Positions 1-5,366 of a stretch of 10,245 bases of DNA are shown here, piece after piece. Position 1 is the stretch's first letter. Each line of letters begins with the position of its first letter. The stretch is from an uncultured Actinomycetes bacterium (GTDB lineage: Bacteria; Actinomycetota; Actinomycetes; S36-B12). The position numbers were made by a program, and so were the translations under genes. The stretch lies in NCBI GenBank assembly GCA_903918595.1, contig CAIXFB010000276.1:1-10245 (forward strand), read 5' to 3'. The notes beneath the pieces are model-generated. The model worked only from the letters and a program-made list of their open reading frames with translations. It made no database searches and was not told the origin of the DNA.

Positions 1-42
1 TACCTGAATTTCCTGTTCGACGCTTAGGTCCAGTGCGCGCAT
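1..42 (-). CDS. Possible start of a CDS cut by the left window edge
   Basis: On the minus strand an ATG at 42-40 opens a frame that stays open to the edge and reads MRALDLSVEQEIQV, with no stop in its 14 codons. A weak GAG-containing ribosome-binding sequence (GACGAGCC) lies directly upstream. It would start 50 bases after the stop of the lipoprotein-ACP gene on the same strand, so the two could share a transcript. Fourteen codons are too few to recognise a family, and a chance frame of this length is easily possible. The identity of this gene would be the best clue to what the neighbouring carrier protein does. Confidence 0.35.
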   Translation of the reverse strand, partial: MRALDLSVEQEIQV

Positions 43-92
43 GGCTCGTCTGTGAGTCGGCATCAGCGGAGAGCCTTATTCGCAGTAATTCT

Positions 93-500
93 CTATGAAT
101 TTGCCAGAATGTACCTGACAACGTCGCCCACTGTTTTGAAATTTCCTGCCTCTGGATCAGGAATTGCTTTACCCCAATTGTCTTCCATGGCCAAGACAAG
201 TTCCACTATGTCAAGCGAATCCAAACTCAGATCATCAAATGATGTATCAAGGCGTAAATTCTCAACCGGTCTCGAGGTCGATTCTGAAATCCAACTCAAG
301 ATAACCTGTTCGGTCGGTCTTGATACGGTCTTTAAAACGGGCGTGACGCCTTTCGTTGATGGCATTGGCCTACATTGTGCGGTGACCGAAGTTGAGGTGG
401 TTTCTGAAGTTGAGGTGGTTTCTGAAGACGTACAGGCCGCGGTGAGTAAAAGAGAGGCACTCGCCACGCCTGCAAGTATTGCTTTTTTGTGAACCTGCAT
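93..500 (-). CDS. Putative lipoprotein with a C-terminal acyl carrier protein domain
   Basis: The protein has 135 residues. I chose the ATG at 500 because GGAGGAG lies 2 bases upstream; an in-frame ATG at 533 has no such site. Residues 1-23 look like a lipoprotein signal peptide: basic HKK at 4-6, a hydrophobic stretch at 7-22, and LTAAC with Cys23 as lipidation site (Thr at -3 is less usual than Leu). Residues 24-40 are a Thr/Ser/Glu linker. Residues about 62-135 are a full ACP domain with LDSLDIVEL, where Ser95 is the expected 4'-phosphopantetheine site, followed by the acidic helix II and an AIPDPEA segment very like bacterial AcpP. ACPs act in the cytoplasm, where their phosphopantetheinyl transferase is, so an exported one is unexpected. 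An internal ATG (residue 46, at 365-363) could give a 90-residue cytosolic form. DNA here is about 48% GC by hand count, below its neighbours. Substrate and partner enzymes are unknown. Confidence 0.8.
   Translation of the reverse strand: MQVHKKAILAGVASASLLLTAACTSSETTSTSETTSTSVTAQCRPMPSTKGVTPVLKTVSRPTEQVILSWISESTSRPVENLRLDTSFDDLSLDSLDIVELVLAMEDNWGKAIPDPEAGNFKTVGDVVRYILANS
391..426. repeat. Two exact 18-bp tandem copies in the Thr/Ser linker of the lipoprotein-ACP gene
   Basis: GTTGAGGTGGTTTCTGAA occurs twice back to back (391-408 and 409-426). On the minus strand each copy codes for SETTST-type residues, so the repeat lengthens the linker between the lipid-anchor cysteine and the ACP domain by six residues per copy without shifting the frame. 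A partial extra match (ACCGAA) lies just before the first copy. Slippage could change linker length between strains. Confidence 0.85.
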
Positions 501-836
501 TGCTCCTCCGACGTAGCTGGTGGTGGGCATCATTCACTGCGGAAATCAATTCAGTCCCGTAGAAAACAAAATATAGAGCTTTCGAGAAGACATGAAAGGC
601 CTTTAGCTGTAACTGGATTGCCCAACTAGTGAGTTTGAGTACGCCACGGGGCATCACCTCTGCCGAGATCGCTGATCGGCACGGTGTAGAAAAGTGTGGA
701 TATGGCGTGTGCGTAGGGCCAATTCGTGAGGGAAATCATCCACTCACACACTCTTGTATTCCGCGGTGTTCAGGTGCTGTTGCGGTCAACGTTGCCGTCT
801 AACGCATCATGAGACGTTGATTTCCCTCACGGAAAG
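501..836. other. Gene-poor stretch between the lipoprotein-ACP gene and tRNA-Arg
   Basis: I see no credible gene here. Reading frames across it lack ribosome-binding sites or are antisense to the tRNA or the ACP gene. On the minus strand a TATATT box (plus-strand position about 570-575) lies some 70 bases upstream of the ACP start and could be a -10 element, but the matching -35 (CTTTCA) is poor. A 6-bp inverted repeat TGCCGA/TCGGCA (661-666 and 676-681) could be an operator or small hairpin. A 14-bp inverted repeat is listed separately. The stretch is AT-richer than the coding regions to its right. Confidence 0.5.
725..831. repeat. 14-bp perfect inverted repeat next to tRNA-Arg
   Basis: CGTGAGGGAAATCA at 725-738 recurs as its exact reverse complement at 818-831, 79 bases apart. 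The right arm ends six bases from the 3' end of the tRNA-Arg gene. It also forms part of a short hairpin (TTTCC at 821-825, loop CTCAC, GGAAA at 831-835) that the tRNA transcript would contain just after its 3' end. A 14-bp match at this distance is unlikely by chance. It could be the end of a lost mobile element, a protein-binding pair, or a 3'-trailer duplication. Confidence 0.6.
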
Positions 837-909
837 CGCGCCCGGAGGGACTCGAACCCCCAACCGACAGGGTAGAAACCTGTTGCTCTATCCATTGAGC
901 TACGAGCGC
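837..909 (-). tRNA. tRNA-Arg, anticodon UCU
   Basis: Read on the minus strand from 909, a full cloverleaf can be drawn. The acceptor stem GCGCTCG/CGGGCGC has one G-U pair, and the D stem is GCTC/GAGC. The anticodon stem ACAGG/CCTGT encloses the loop TTTCTAC with anticodon TCT at 876-874. A 5-base variable loop and a T arm GGGGG-TTCGAGT-CCCTC follow. The discriminator is G at 837; CCA is not encoded. It reads AGA and AGG codons, which are rare in most actinomycetes. Confidence 0.95.
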
Positions 910-925
910 CTGCCGGCCTATTCTC

Positions 926-1150
926 CTAGTGACAGATGCACACCAAGGAGCCGGGTGCTTTCATCGGCTTGGCCACCGGCTGAGCCGTGAAGCTCACCTG
1001 CTCCAGAGGAAGAATGTTGTCATGAACGAGGAACTTCAGCAGGAACCAGGCAGGTTCTGACCGAGGGCCAGCGTGTCTGGGCTGCGTGCGGTCAAAGGCA
1101 GCAACCATCTTCGTGTGGGTGAAGGAGGAACCCTTGACGATGCGAAACAT
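926..1150 (-). CDS. Doubtful small ORF, function unknown
   Basis: A 74-residue reading frame from the ATG at 1150 ends 17 bases before the tRNA-Arg gene on the same strand. An upstream ATG at 1267 would extend it to 113 residues. From 1150 onwards third codon positions are mostly C or G, as in the real genes nearby, whereas the 1150-1267 part lacks this bias, which is why I prefer the shorter form. No clear Shine-Dalgarno sequence precedes either start. The sequence (for example a segment FLLKFLVHDN near the middle) shows no family, signal or membrane segment that I recognise. It may be a real small gene, a decayed remnant, or chance. If translated, its 3' end overlaps the likely promoter region of the tRNA gene. 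Confidence 0.35.
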   Translation of the reverse strand: MFRIVKGSSFTHTKMVAAFDRTQPRHAGPRSEPAWFLLKFLVHDNILPLEQVSFTAQPVAKPMKAPGSLVCICH

Positions 1151-1279
1151 TGATCGAATCTTTTGCCTCACTTCTCGTGTAAGCATCTTGAGTGAAATCC
1201 ACAAAGGTGCATTTCCTGGTCTTTGACTCACATGAAATTTGGTACCACTGGGTTGATGGGCTGGCATGACCCACTGTCG

Positions 1280-1299
1280 GCATCACCAATTAATGATGC
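1280..1299 (+). promoter_or_regulatory. Small hairpin just ahead of the ssb ribosome-binding site
   Basis: GCATCA (1280-1285) and TGATGC (1294-1299) can pair around an 8-base AT-rich loop, ending three bases before the AGGAGGA of ssb (from 1302). It could affect ribosome access or be a protein site. No convincing sigma-70-type promoter for ssb was found in 1200-1300. Confidence 0.3.
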
Positions 1300-1311
1300 T
1301 CAGGAGGAGCC

Positions 1312-1845
1312 ATGAATGACATTGAGTTAACCATCGTGGGAAACGTCGTTCGAGACGTAGAAATGCGATTCACTTCATCTGGGGAGCCGGTCGCTTCTTT
1401 TCGAGTTGCCTGCGGCACTCGCAGGTTTGATCGGTCGCACGAAAGATGGGTTGATGGCGATACGCACTATTTCACGGTCAGTTGCTGGCGGGCTCTTGCC
1501 CGAAACGTTGTGCAGTCCGTAGAAAAAGGAATGCCGGTCGTGGTGCGCGGACGATTGCGCAGCCGCGAACTCGAACGGGAGTGCGGAGACCACAAGCATG
1601 TGACCCGCTTTCAGGACATTGAAGCCGTAGCAGTTGGTCACGATCTATCTCGGGGTGTTGCCAAGTTCACGCGGGTCAAGCACGAATCAGTGGTGGAGAG
1701 TGAGCGCCGGGCAGAGGCCGACATCCTCGCGGCTGCGGGAGTGAGCGCCGAGTTGGCCGAGCTCGATGAGTTGATCGTCGACGTCGAGACGGGCGAGGTG
1801 AAAGGCGAGGTGAAAGGCGAGGTGAAAGAAGTCCAGGCGGCGTGA
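1312..1845 (+). CDS. ssb: Single-stranded DNA-binding protein (SSB paralogue)
   Basis: The product binds single-stranded DNA through an OB fold and should act as a tetramer in replication, repair or DNA uptake. The OB fold covers about residues 3-118. Typical SSB features are the start IELTIVGNVVRD, Trp46 and Trp59 (in FTVSCWRALARN) and the strand PVVVRGRL near 75-82. The ATG at 1312 follows AGGAGGA closely, so the start is secure. The protein has 177 residues. Its tail (119-177) is charged and ends in three GEVK units and EVQAA; the acidic DDxPF-type tip that recruits partner proteins in the main SSB is missing. It is therefore more likely a second, SsbB-like SSB than the replicative one. 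The gene lies upstream of ettA as I recall for mycobacterial Rv2478c, but here with a toxin-antitoxin pair in between. Confidence 0.9.
   Translation: MNDIELTIVGNVVRDVEMRFTSSGEPVASFRVACGTRRFDRSHERWVDGDTHYFTVSCWRALARNVVQSVEKGMPVVVRGRLRSRELERECGDHKHVTRFQDIEAVAVGHDLSRGVAKFTRVKHESVVESERRAEADILAAAGVSAELAELDELIVDVETGEVKGEVKGEVKEVQAA
1792..1827 (+). repeat. Three tandem 12-bp units encoding GEVK in the SSB tail
   Basis: GGCGAGGTGAAA is repeated exactly three times (1792-1803, 1804-1815, 1816-1827), giving residues 161-172 of SSB as three GEVK units. Copies are identical at the DNA level, which points to recent expansion by slippage; length can change in 4-residue steps without breaking the frame. 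Confidence 0.95.
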
Positions 1846-1850
1846 GCGTC

Positions 1851-1880
1851 TTGACTCCAGGTTCGGCATGCTTGCATAAT
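1851..1880 (+). promoter_or_regulatory. Probable promoter of the toxin-antitoxin operon, giving a leaderless mRNA
   Basis: TTGACT (1851-1856) and CATAAT (1875-1880) each match the sigma-70 consensus at five of six positions, with an 18-base spacer. Transcription should begin 6-7 bases after the -10 box, which is at or next to the A of the antitoxin ATG at 1887. There is no Shine-Dalgarno sequence before that ATG, which fits leaderless translation, common in actinomycetes. The -10 box lies at the centre of the palindrome 1861-1895, so a bound repressor would cover it. Confidence 0.7.
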
Positions 1881-1895
1881 GCAAGCATGCCGAAC
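1861..1895. promoter_or_regulatory. 35-bp perfect palindrome, likely operator of the VapB-type antitoxin
   Basis: Arms GTTCGGCATGCTTGCAT (1861-1877) and ATGCAAGCATGCCGAAC (1879-1895) are exact reverse complements around the single base A1878. Each arm also holds the self-complementary core GCATGC (1866-1871 and 1885-1890), with centres 19 bases apart, which would suit two ribbon-helix-helix dimers. The right arm includes the antitoxin start codon and the codons for its first residues (MPN). RHH antitoxins with PIN toxins usually repress their own promoter at such sites. The palindrome could also fold as a strong hairpin in read-through RNA from ssb. Confidence 0.85.
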
Positions 1896-2147
1896 ATCCT
1901 CATCCGGAACGTGAATGAACTGGTGCATGCCCGGCTCACGGCCCGCGCCAAGGCTGCCGGGATGTCTCTGCAGCAGTTCTGCATGACTGAACTAGAGAAG
2001 TCTGCTGCGGCTCAGAGTCCCGAAGAAGCGGTCGCAGACATTCGTGCGAGCCTGCGTGACCTGGTCGAGGCTGGCCAATCCGGATTCGGTCCGAATGGCG
2101 CAGCCGGGGTTGTGCGCGAGCTCCGCGGCGAACTGCCCGATGCGTGA
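1887..2147 (+). CDS. vapB: Ribbon-helix-helix antitoxin (VapB/FitA type)
   Basis: The product is an 86-residue antitoxin expected to bind its operator through an N-terminal ribbon-helix-helix domain and to block the PIN toxin through its C-terminal part. The start is set at the ATG at 1887, giving MPNILIRNVNELVHARL; a longer frame begins at 1842 but would run through the promoter and palindrome. Residues 3-8 (NILIRN) form the beta strand that should enter the DNA major groove. Helices follow at about 11-24 and 28-40 (AGMSLQQF links them). Residues about 45-86 (acidic, with ADIRASL and VVRELRGEL) should wrap the toxin. Its stop overlaps the toxin start by eight bases (ATGCGTGA), so translation of the pair is coupled. 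It is very like the FitA subgroup of VapB. Confidence 0.9.
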   Translation: MPNILIRNVNELVHARLTARAKAAGMSLQQFCMTELEKSAAAQSPEEAVADIRASLRDLVEAGQSGFGPNGAAGVVRELRGELPDA

Positions 2148-2538
2148 GGCGATCGTCCTCGATGCCTCCGCCTTTATCGACGCCCTCACCGACGAGGGGC
2201 CGCGCGGAGACGTATTGCGGTCCGTATTGGAATCGACCTCCCGGTGGATCGTGCCCGAGTTCTTCGACCTCGAATGCATTGCTGCGTGCCAGCGAATTCC
2301 AGTTGGACCTGGTCGTGATGCGCGCCTTGCGAAGGTTGTCACCGCACTGGGCGTGAGCCTGCTCGACCGGGTCGAGACATGGCAGTTCGTGCCCAGGATC
2401 GTCCAACTTCTCCCCAACTTGACCACTTTTGATGCGGCCTATGTGGTGACGGCGGAGGCATATCGCGTGCCACTGCTGACCAGTGATCTGCGCCTAAGTC
2501 GGGCCCCCGGCCCACGCTGCGAGTTCCTCGTCGGGTGA
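2140..2538 (+). CDS. vapC: PIN-domain toxin ribonuclease (VapC type)
   Basis: The product is a 132-residue PIN-domain protein, the usual size for VapC, a metal-dependent endoribonuclease that cuts tRNA or 23S rRNA in characterised members. The ATG at 2140 lies inside the antitoxin 3' end; a longer frame from 2044 is only overlap with that gene. Conserved acidic residues are all visible: Asp8 in VLDASAFID, Glu45 in FFDLECIAA, Asp98 in TTFDAAYV and Asp116 in PLLTSDLRL. The active site therefore looks intact and the toxin is probably functional. The target RNA cannot be told from sequence. The pair separates ssb from ettA, which suggests insertion into an older gene arrangement. Base composition is similar to the neighbours, so arrival was not obviously recent. 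Confidence 0.92.
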   Translation: MREAIVLDASAFIDALTDEGPRGDVLRSVLESTSRWIVPEFFDLECIAACQRIPVGPGRDARLAKVVTALGVSLLDRVETWQFVPRIVQLLPNLTTFDAAYVVTAEAYRVPLLTSDLRLSRAPGPRCEFLVG

Positions 2539-2573
2539 GCAGCGGCACGGTCAGGGGCTGGGCCAGCGGCCGT

Positions 2574-2587
2574 TAGGCTCCAGCCTT
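2574..2587 (+). promoter_or_regulatory. Possible -10 box of a leaderless ettA transcript
   Basis: TAGGCT (2574-2579) fits the TAnnnT form of actinomycete -10 boxes and ends eight bases before the ettA ATG at 2588, the spacing expected if transcription starts at the start codon. No Shine-Dalgarno sequence precedes the ATG. No good -35 element was seen, so support is modest. Confidence 0.35.
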
Positions 2588-4285
2588 ATGGCCGAGTTCA
2601 TTTACACCCTCCAAAACGCCCGCAAAGCCCATGGCGACAAAGTCGTCCTCGATAACGTCACCCTCTCCTTCCTGCCCGGAGCGAAGATCGGCGTGGTCGG
2701 CCCCAACGGGTCGGGTAAATCAACGCTGCTGAAGATCATGGCCGGAGTGGAAGATGTCTCCAATGGTGAGGCCCGGCTCATGGAGGGCTTCACGGTCGGC
2801 ATCCTCATGCAGGAGCCACAACTCGATGAGACCAAGACTGTGCTCGAGAACGTGCAAGACGGAGTCGCCGAAACCAAGGGAATGGTCGATCGGTTCAACG
2901 CGATCTCGGCTGAACTTGCCGAGCCAGATGCGGACTACGACGCGTTGCTCGCCGAGATGGGTCAACTGCAAGAAGCGATCGATCACCGCAATGCCTGGGA
3001 CCTTGATTCACAACTTGACCAAGCGATGGACGCGCTGCGCTGCCCGCCGAGTGATGCAGATGTGACAGTGCTCTCCGGTGGTGAGCGTCGGCGCGTGGCG
3101 CTATGCAAGCTGCTGTTGAGTCAGCCGGATCTGCTGCTCCTCGATGAGCCCACCAACCACCTCGATGCTGAGTCGGTGCAATGGCTCGAACAGCATTTGG
3201 AGAAGTACCCGGGCACCGTCATCGCGATTACCCACGATAGGTACTTCCTCGACAACGTGGCCCAGTGGATTCTCGAACTCGACCGCGGTCGTGCCTACCC
3301 GTACGAAGGCAACTACTCCACTTACCTTGAGACCAAGGCAGCCCGTCTGAAGGTCGAAGGTCAAAAGGACGTCAAGCTGCACAAGCGACTCACTGAAGAA
3401 CTTGAGTGGGTGCGCTCAAATGCGAAGGCTCGTCAGACCAAGAGCCGCTCGCGCCTTGATCGCTACGAAGAAATGGCAGCAGAGGCAGAGAAGACCCGCA
3501 AATTCGATATGGAAGAAATCCAGATCCCGCCAGGCCCGCGCCTGGGCAGCGTGGTGGTCGAGGTGGATCACCTCACCAAAGCATTCGGTGACCGCATCTT
3601 GATTGATGATCTTTCTTTCACTCTCCCGCGCAACGGGATCGTCGGCGTGATCGGCCCAAACGGTGTTGGTAAAACCACACTGTTCAACATGATTGTTGCA
3701 GCTGCTGATCACGATGAGTCAGACAAAGACACTCTGCCCACTTCGGGCAATATCAAAGTGGGTGAGACGGTCTCGCTTTCCTTCGTTGACCAGTCGCGTT
3801 CGGGTCTTGATGCCTCCAAGAACGTTTGGGAGGTTGTCTCTGATGGTCTCGACTGGATAAAAGTTGGCAACGTCGAAATGCCGTCACGTGCCTACGTTTC
3901 GGTGTTCGGATTCAAAGGCCCTGATCAGCAGAAGCAAGCAAAGGTGCTGTCCGGTGGTGAGCGCAACCGTCTCAACTTGGCACTCACCTTGAAAATGGGT
4001 GGCAACCTGCTGCTCCTCGATGAGCCGACCAACGACCTCGACGTGGAAACCCTCGGCTCCTTGGAAAAGGCGCTTCTCGAATTCCCTGGCTGCGCGGTGA
4101 TCACCTCGCATGATCGCTGGTTCTTGGATCGAATTGCCACGCACATCCTCGCCTATGAAGGTGACTCGCAGTGGTTCTGGTTCGAGGGCAACTTTGAGTC
4201 ATATGAGAAGAACAAGATCGAGCGCATGGGCGTTGAAGCAGCGCGTCCACACCGCGCCACCTACCGAAAACTCACGAGGGACTAA
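2588..4285 (+). CDS. ettA: Energy-dependent translational throttle protein EttA (ABC-F ATPase)
   Basis: EttA binds the ribosomal E site and gates early elongation according to ATP/ADP level; it has no membrane domain. The protein has 565 residues, close to the 555 of E. coli EttA. Domain 1 has Walker A GPNGSGKST (38-46), signature LSGGE (162-166), Walker B LLLLDE ending at Glu187, and the switch His216 in ITHDRYFLD. The 'arm' insertion lies at about 95-140 (AWDLDSQLDQAMDAL follows it). The linker that contacts P-site tRNA is at about 240-325, with the basic stretch SNAKARQTKSRSRLDRYEE. Domain 2 has GPNGVGKTT (356-364), LSGGE (454-458), LLLLDE ending at Glu479, and His508. All catalytic residues are present in both domains. 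It is followed after two bases by the thioesterase gene. Comparable order in mycobacteria (Rv2477c after an ssb gene) is from memory. Confidence 0.97.
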   Translation: MAEFIYTLQNARKAHGDKVVLDNVTLSFLPGAKIGVVGPNGSGKSTLLKIMAGVEDVSNGEARLMEGFTVGILMQEPQLDETKTVLENVQDGVAETKGMVDRFNAISAELAEPDADYDALLAEMGQLQEAIDHRNAWDLDSQLDQAMDALRCPPSDADVTVLSGGERRRVALCKLLLSQPDLLLLDEPTNHLDAESVQWLEQHLEKYPGTVIAITHDRYFLDNVAQWILELDRGRAYPYEGNYSTYLETKAARLKVEGQKDVKLHKRLTEELEWVRSNAKARQTKSRSRLDRYEEMAAEAEKTRKFDMEEIQIPPGPRLGSVVVEVDHLTKAFGDRILIDDLSFTLPRNGIVGVIGPNGVGKTTLFNMIVAAADHDESDKDTLPTSGNIKVGETVSLSFVDQSRSGLDASKNVWEVVSDGLDWIKVGNVEMPSRAYVSVFGFKGPDQQKQAKVLSGGERNRLNLALTLKMGGNLLLLDEPTNDLDVETLGSLEKALLEFPGCAVITSHDRWFLDRIATHILAYEGDSQWFWFEGNFESYEKNKIERMGVEAARPHRATYRKLTRD

Positions 4286-4287
4286 TC

Positions 4288-4686
4288 ATGGGCAGAGTCA
4301 CCATTCCCCTCGAGCGTAGGTTCTCCGACCTTGACGTGCTCGGCCATGTCAACAATGTGACCTACTTGGATTACCTGCAAGAAGCTCGCGTGCGCATGCT
4401 GATCAATGTTGGTCACATGAGTGTGCCCGAGTATTCACAGGTGTTGGCCCGGCAAGAGATCAACTTTCGAAAGTCTTTACTGCTTGGCATTGAGCCGATC
4501 TCAGTGGAGATGTGGGTCACGAAAATTGGCAACACTTCCTACACACTCGAGTATCGGATCCTTGACCATGACGGGTCACTGTCTGCAGATGCGTTGAGTG
4601 TCATGGTGTGTTTGGATCGAATCAAGCAGGTCCCAATCCCCATCCCGCAGTCTTTGCGCGACGCCCTTCAGGAAGTGTCTGAGTGA
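4288..4686 (+). CDS. Acyl-CoA thioesterase, hotdog fold (4-hydroxybenzoyl-CoA thioesterase family)
   Basis: The product should hydrolyse an acyl-CoA thioester; the substrate is unknown. It has 132 residues, the usual size for a single hotdog domain. The family motif is clear near the start: FSDLDVLGHVNNVTYLDYL (12-30), where Asp16 matches the catalytic Asp of this family and the following GHVNN caps the central helix. Further typical parts are the strand INFRKSLLLG (about 58-67) and the late strand VMVCLDRI. GAGGGA lies 8 bases ahead of the ATG, inside the end of ettA, and only two bases separate the genes, so it is translated from the ettA transcript. Its last codons overlap the next gene by GTGA. 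A homologue at the corresponding place in mycobacteria (Rv2475c) is recalled, with a glutamate dehydrogenase gene between that is absent here. Confidence 0.9.
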   Translation: MGRVTIPLERRFSDLDVLGHVNNVTYLDYLQEARVRMLINVGHMSVPEYSQVLARQEINFRKSLLLGIEPISVEMWVTKIGNTSYTLEYRILDHDGSLSADALSVMVCLDRIKQVPIPIPQSLRDALQEVSE

Positions 4687-5333
4687 TAACTCTCGGTGAG
4701 AGTGAGCGACGCACGCTGATCGCTCTGGGCAGGCGCCAACTCGATTGGAATGGCCACCTTGGCGCCCGGATCGTGACGACCGAAACGGCACTCGGGATCT
4801 ACACAACCCCGCCCATGGATGTGATGTGTTTTCTTGCATTCCCGACGATTGAAACCCAAGCCGGTGTGGATAGCACGATTGCACTCGCATCTCTCGTTGC
4901 CGAGCTTGAAGCATCGGATACTGGTCGATTTGATCCCTCGACACTGACAGAAATGAAGGCACCGGTCACGCGCGGCCCGAACCTTGGTCACTTGCCACCA
5001 GCTGATGGCTGGCAGATGCCGATCACAGCAATTGCGTCAGACATCATGCCGATCGTCGAAGAAGCGGTCGCCGAATTCACTCAACGAGCGCAGGGCCTTT
5101 CCGCGCGTGGTCAGGAAGTGATCGCGGAGGAGATTTGGGATCGACCGGCATGGGCGGGTTTGCCAATGCGGGTGCTGCACGCGGCCCGTCGGCTTCGTTT
5201 GCTCACCGCAGAGCCAGTGCGCATCGCTGCTGCGACCAACGGACCATGGAAGCGATTGAGCACTCCGCGCGGTCAGGTTTTTGTTCACAGCACCGGCGAG
5301 GCAGCCCGACTCGGGCTGCACGTGGTGCGCTAG
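4683..5333 (+). CDS. Conserved actinobacterial protein of unknown function (Rv2474c-like)
   Basis: The protein has 216 residues starting at a GTG that overlaps the thioesterase stop as GTGA. No named domain, signal peptide or membrane helix is visible. It looks soluble: an N-terminal part with alternating hydrophobic strands (GIYTTPPMDVMCFLAFP at about 38-54), a helical middle (MPIVEEAVAEFTQRA at about 121-135) and a basic C-terminal part (LHAARRLRLL). Size, position and tight coupling to a hotdog thioesterase match what I recall of mycobacterial Rv2474c, but I could not align them. The coupling suggests a role linked to the thioesterase. No catalytic motif can be claimed. Confidence 0.75.
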   Translation: MITLGESERRTLIALGRRQLDWNGHLGARIVTTETALGIYTTPPMDVMCFLAFPTIETQAGVDSTIALASLVAELEASDTGRFDPSTLTEMKAPVTRGPNLGHLPPADGWQMPITAIASDIMPIVEEAVAEFTQRAQGLSARGQEVIAEEIWDRPAWAGLPMRVLHAARRLRLLTAEPVRIAAATNGPWKRLSTPRGQVFVHSTGEAARLGLHVVR

Positions 5334-5366
5334 GTCCCCCTGCAAGTAGATCATCGAGGAGACGCA

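Noticed and set aside
52..492. Plus-strand frame opposite the lipoprotein-ACP gene
   Set aside because: It has no ribosome-binding site and no family features, whereas the minus strand encodes a clear signal peptide and ACP domain.
370..657. Minus-strand frame upstream of and overlapping the lipoprotein-ACP gene
   Set aside because: It overlaps the signal-peptide region in another frame, has unbiased codon use, and shows no recognisable features.
661..681. TGCCGA/TCGGCA as a terminator
   Set aside because: A 6-bp stem with a 9-base loop and no following T run on either strand; it is mentioned only as a possible small site.
754..990. Plus-strand reading frame across the tRNA-Arg locus
   Set aside because: It is antisense to the tRNA. 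The GGTRTPNRQ-like peptide is a well-known false protein created by translating the complement of a tRNA gene.
1842..1886. Longer antitoxin start at 1842
   Set aside because: It would translate the promoter and palindrome. RHH antitoxins of this family begin MPNILIRN-like, matching the ATG at 1887.
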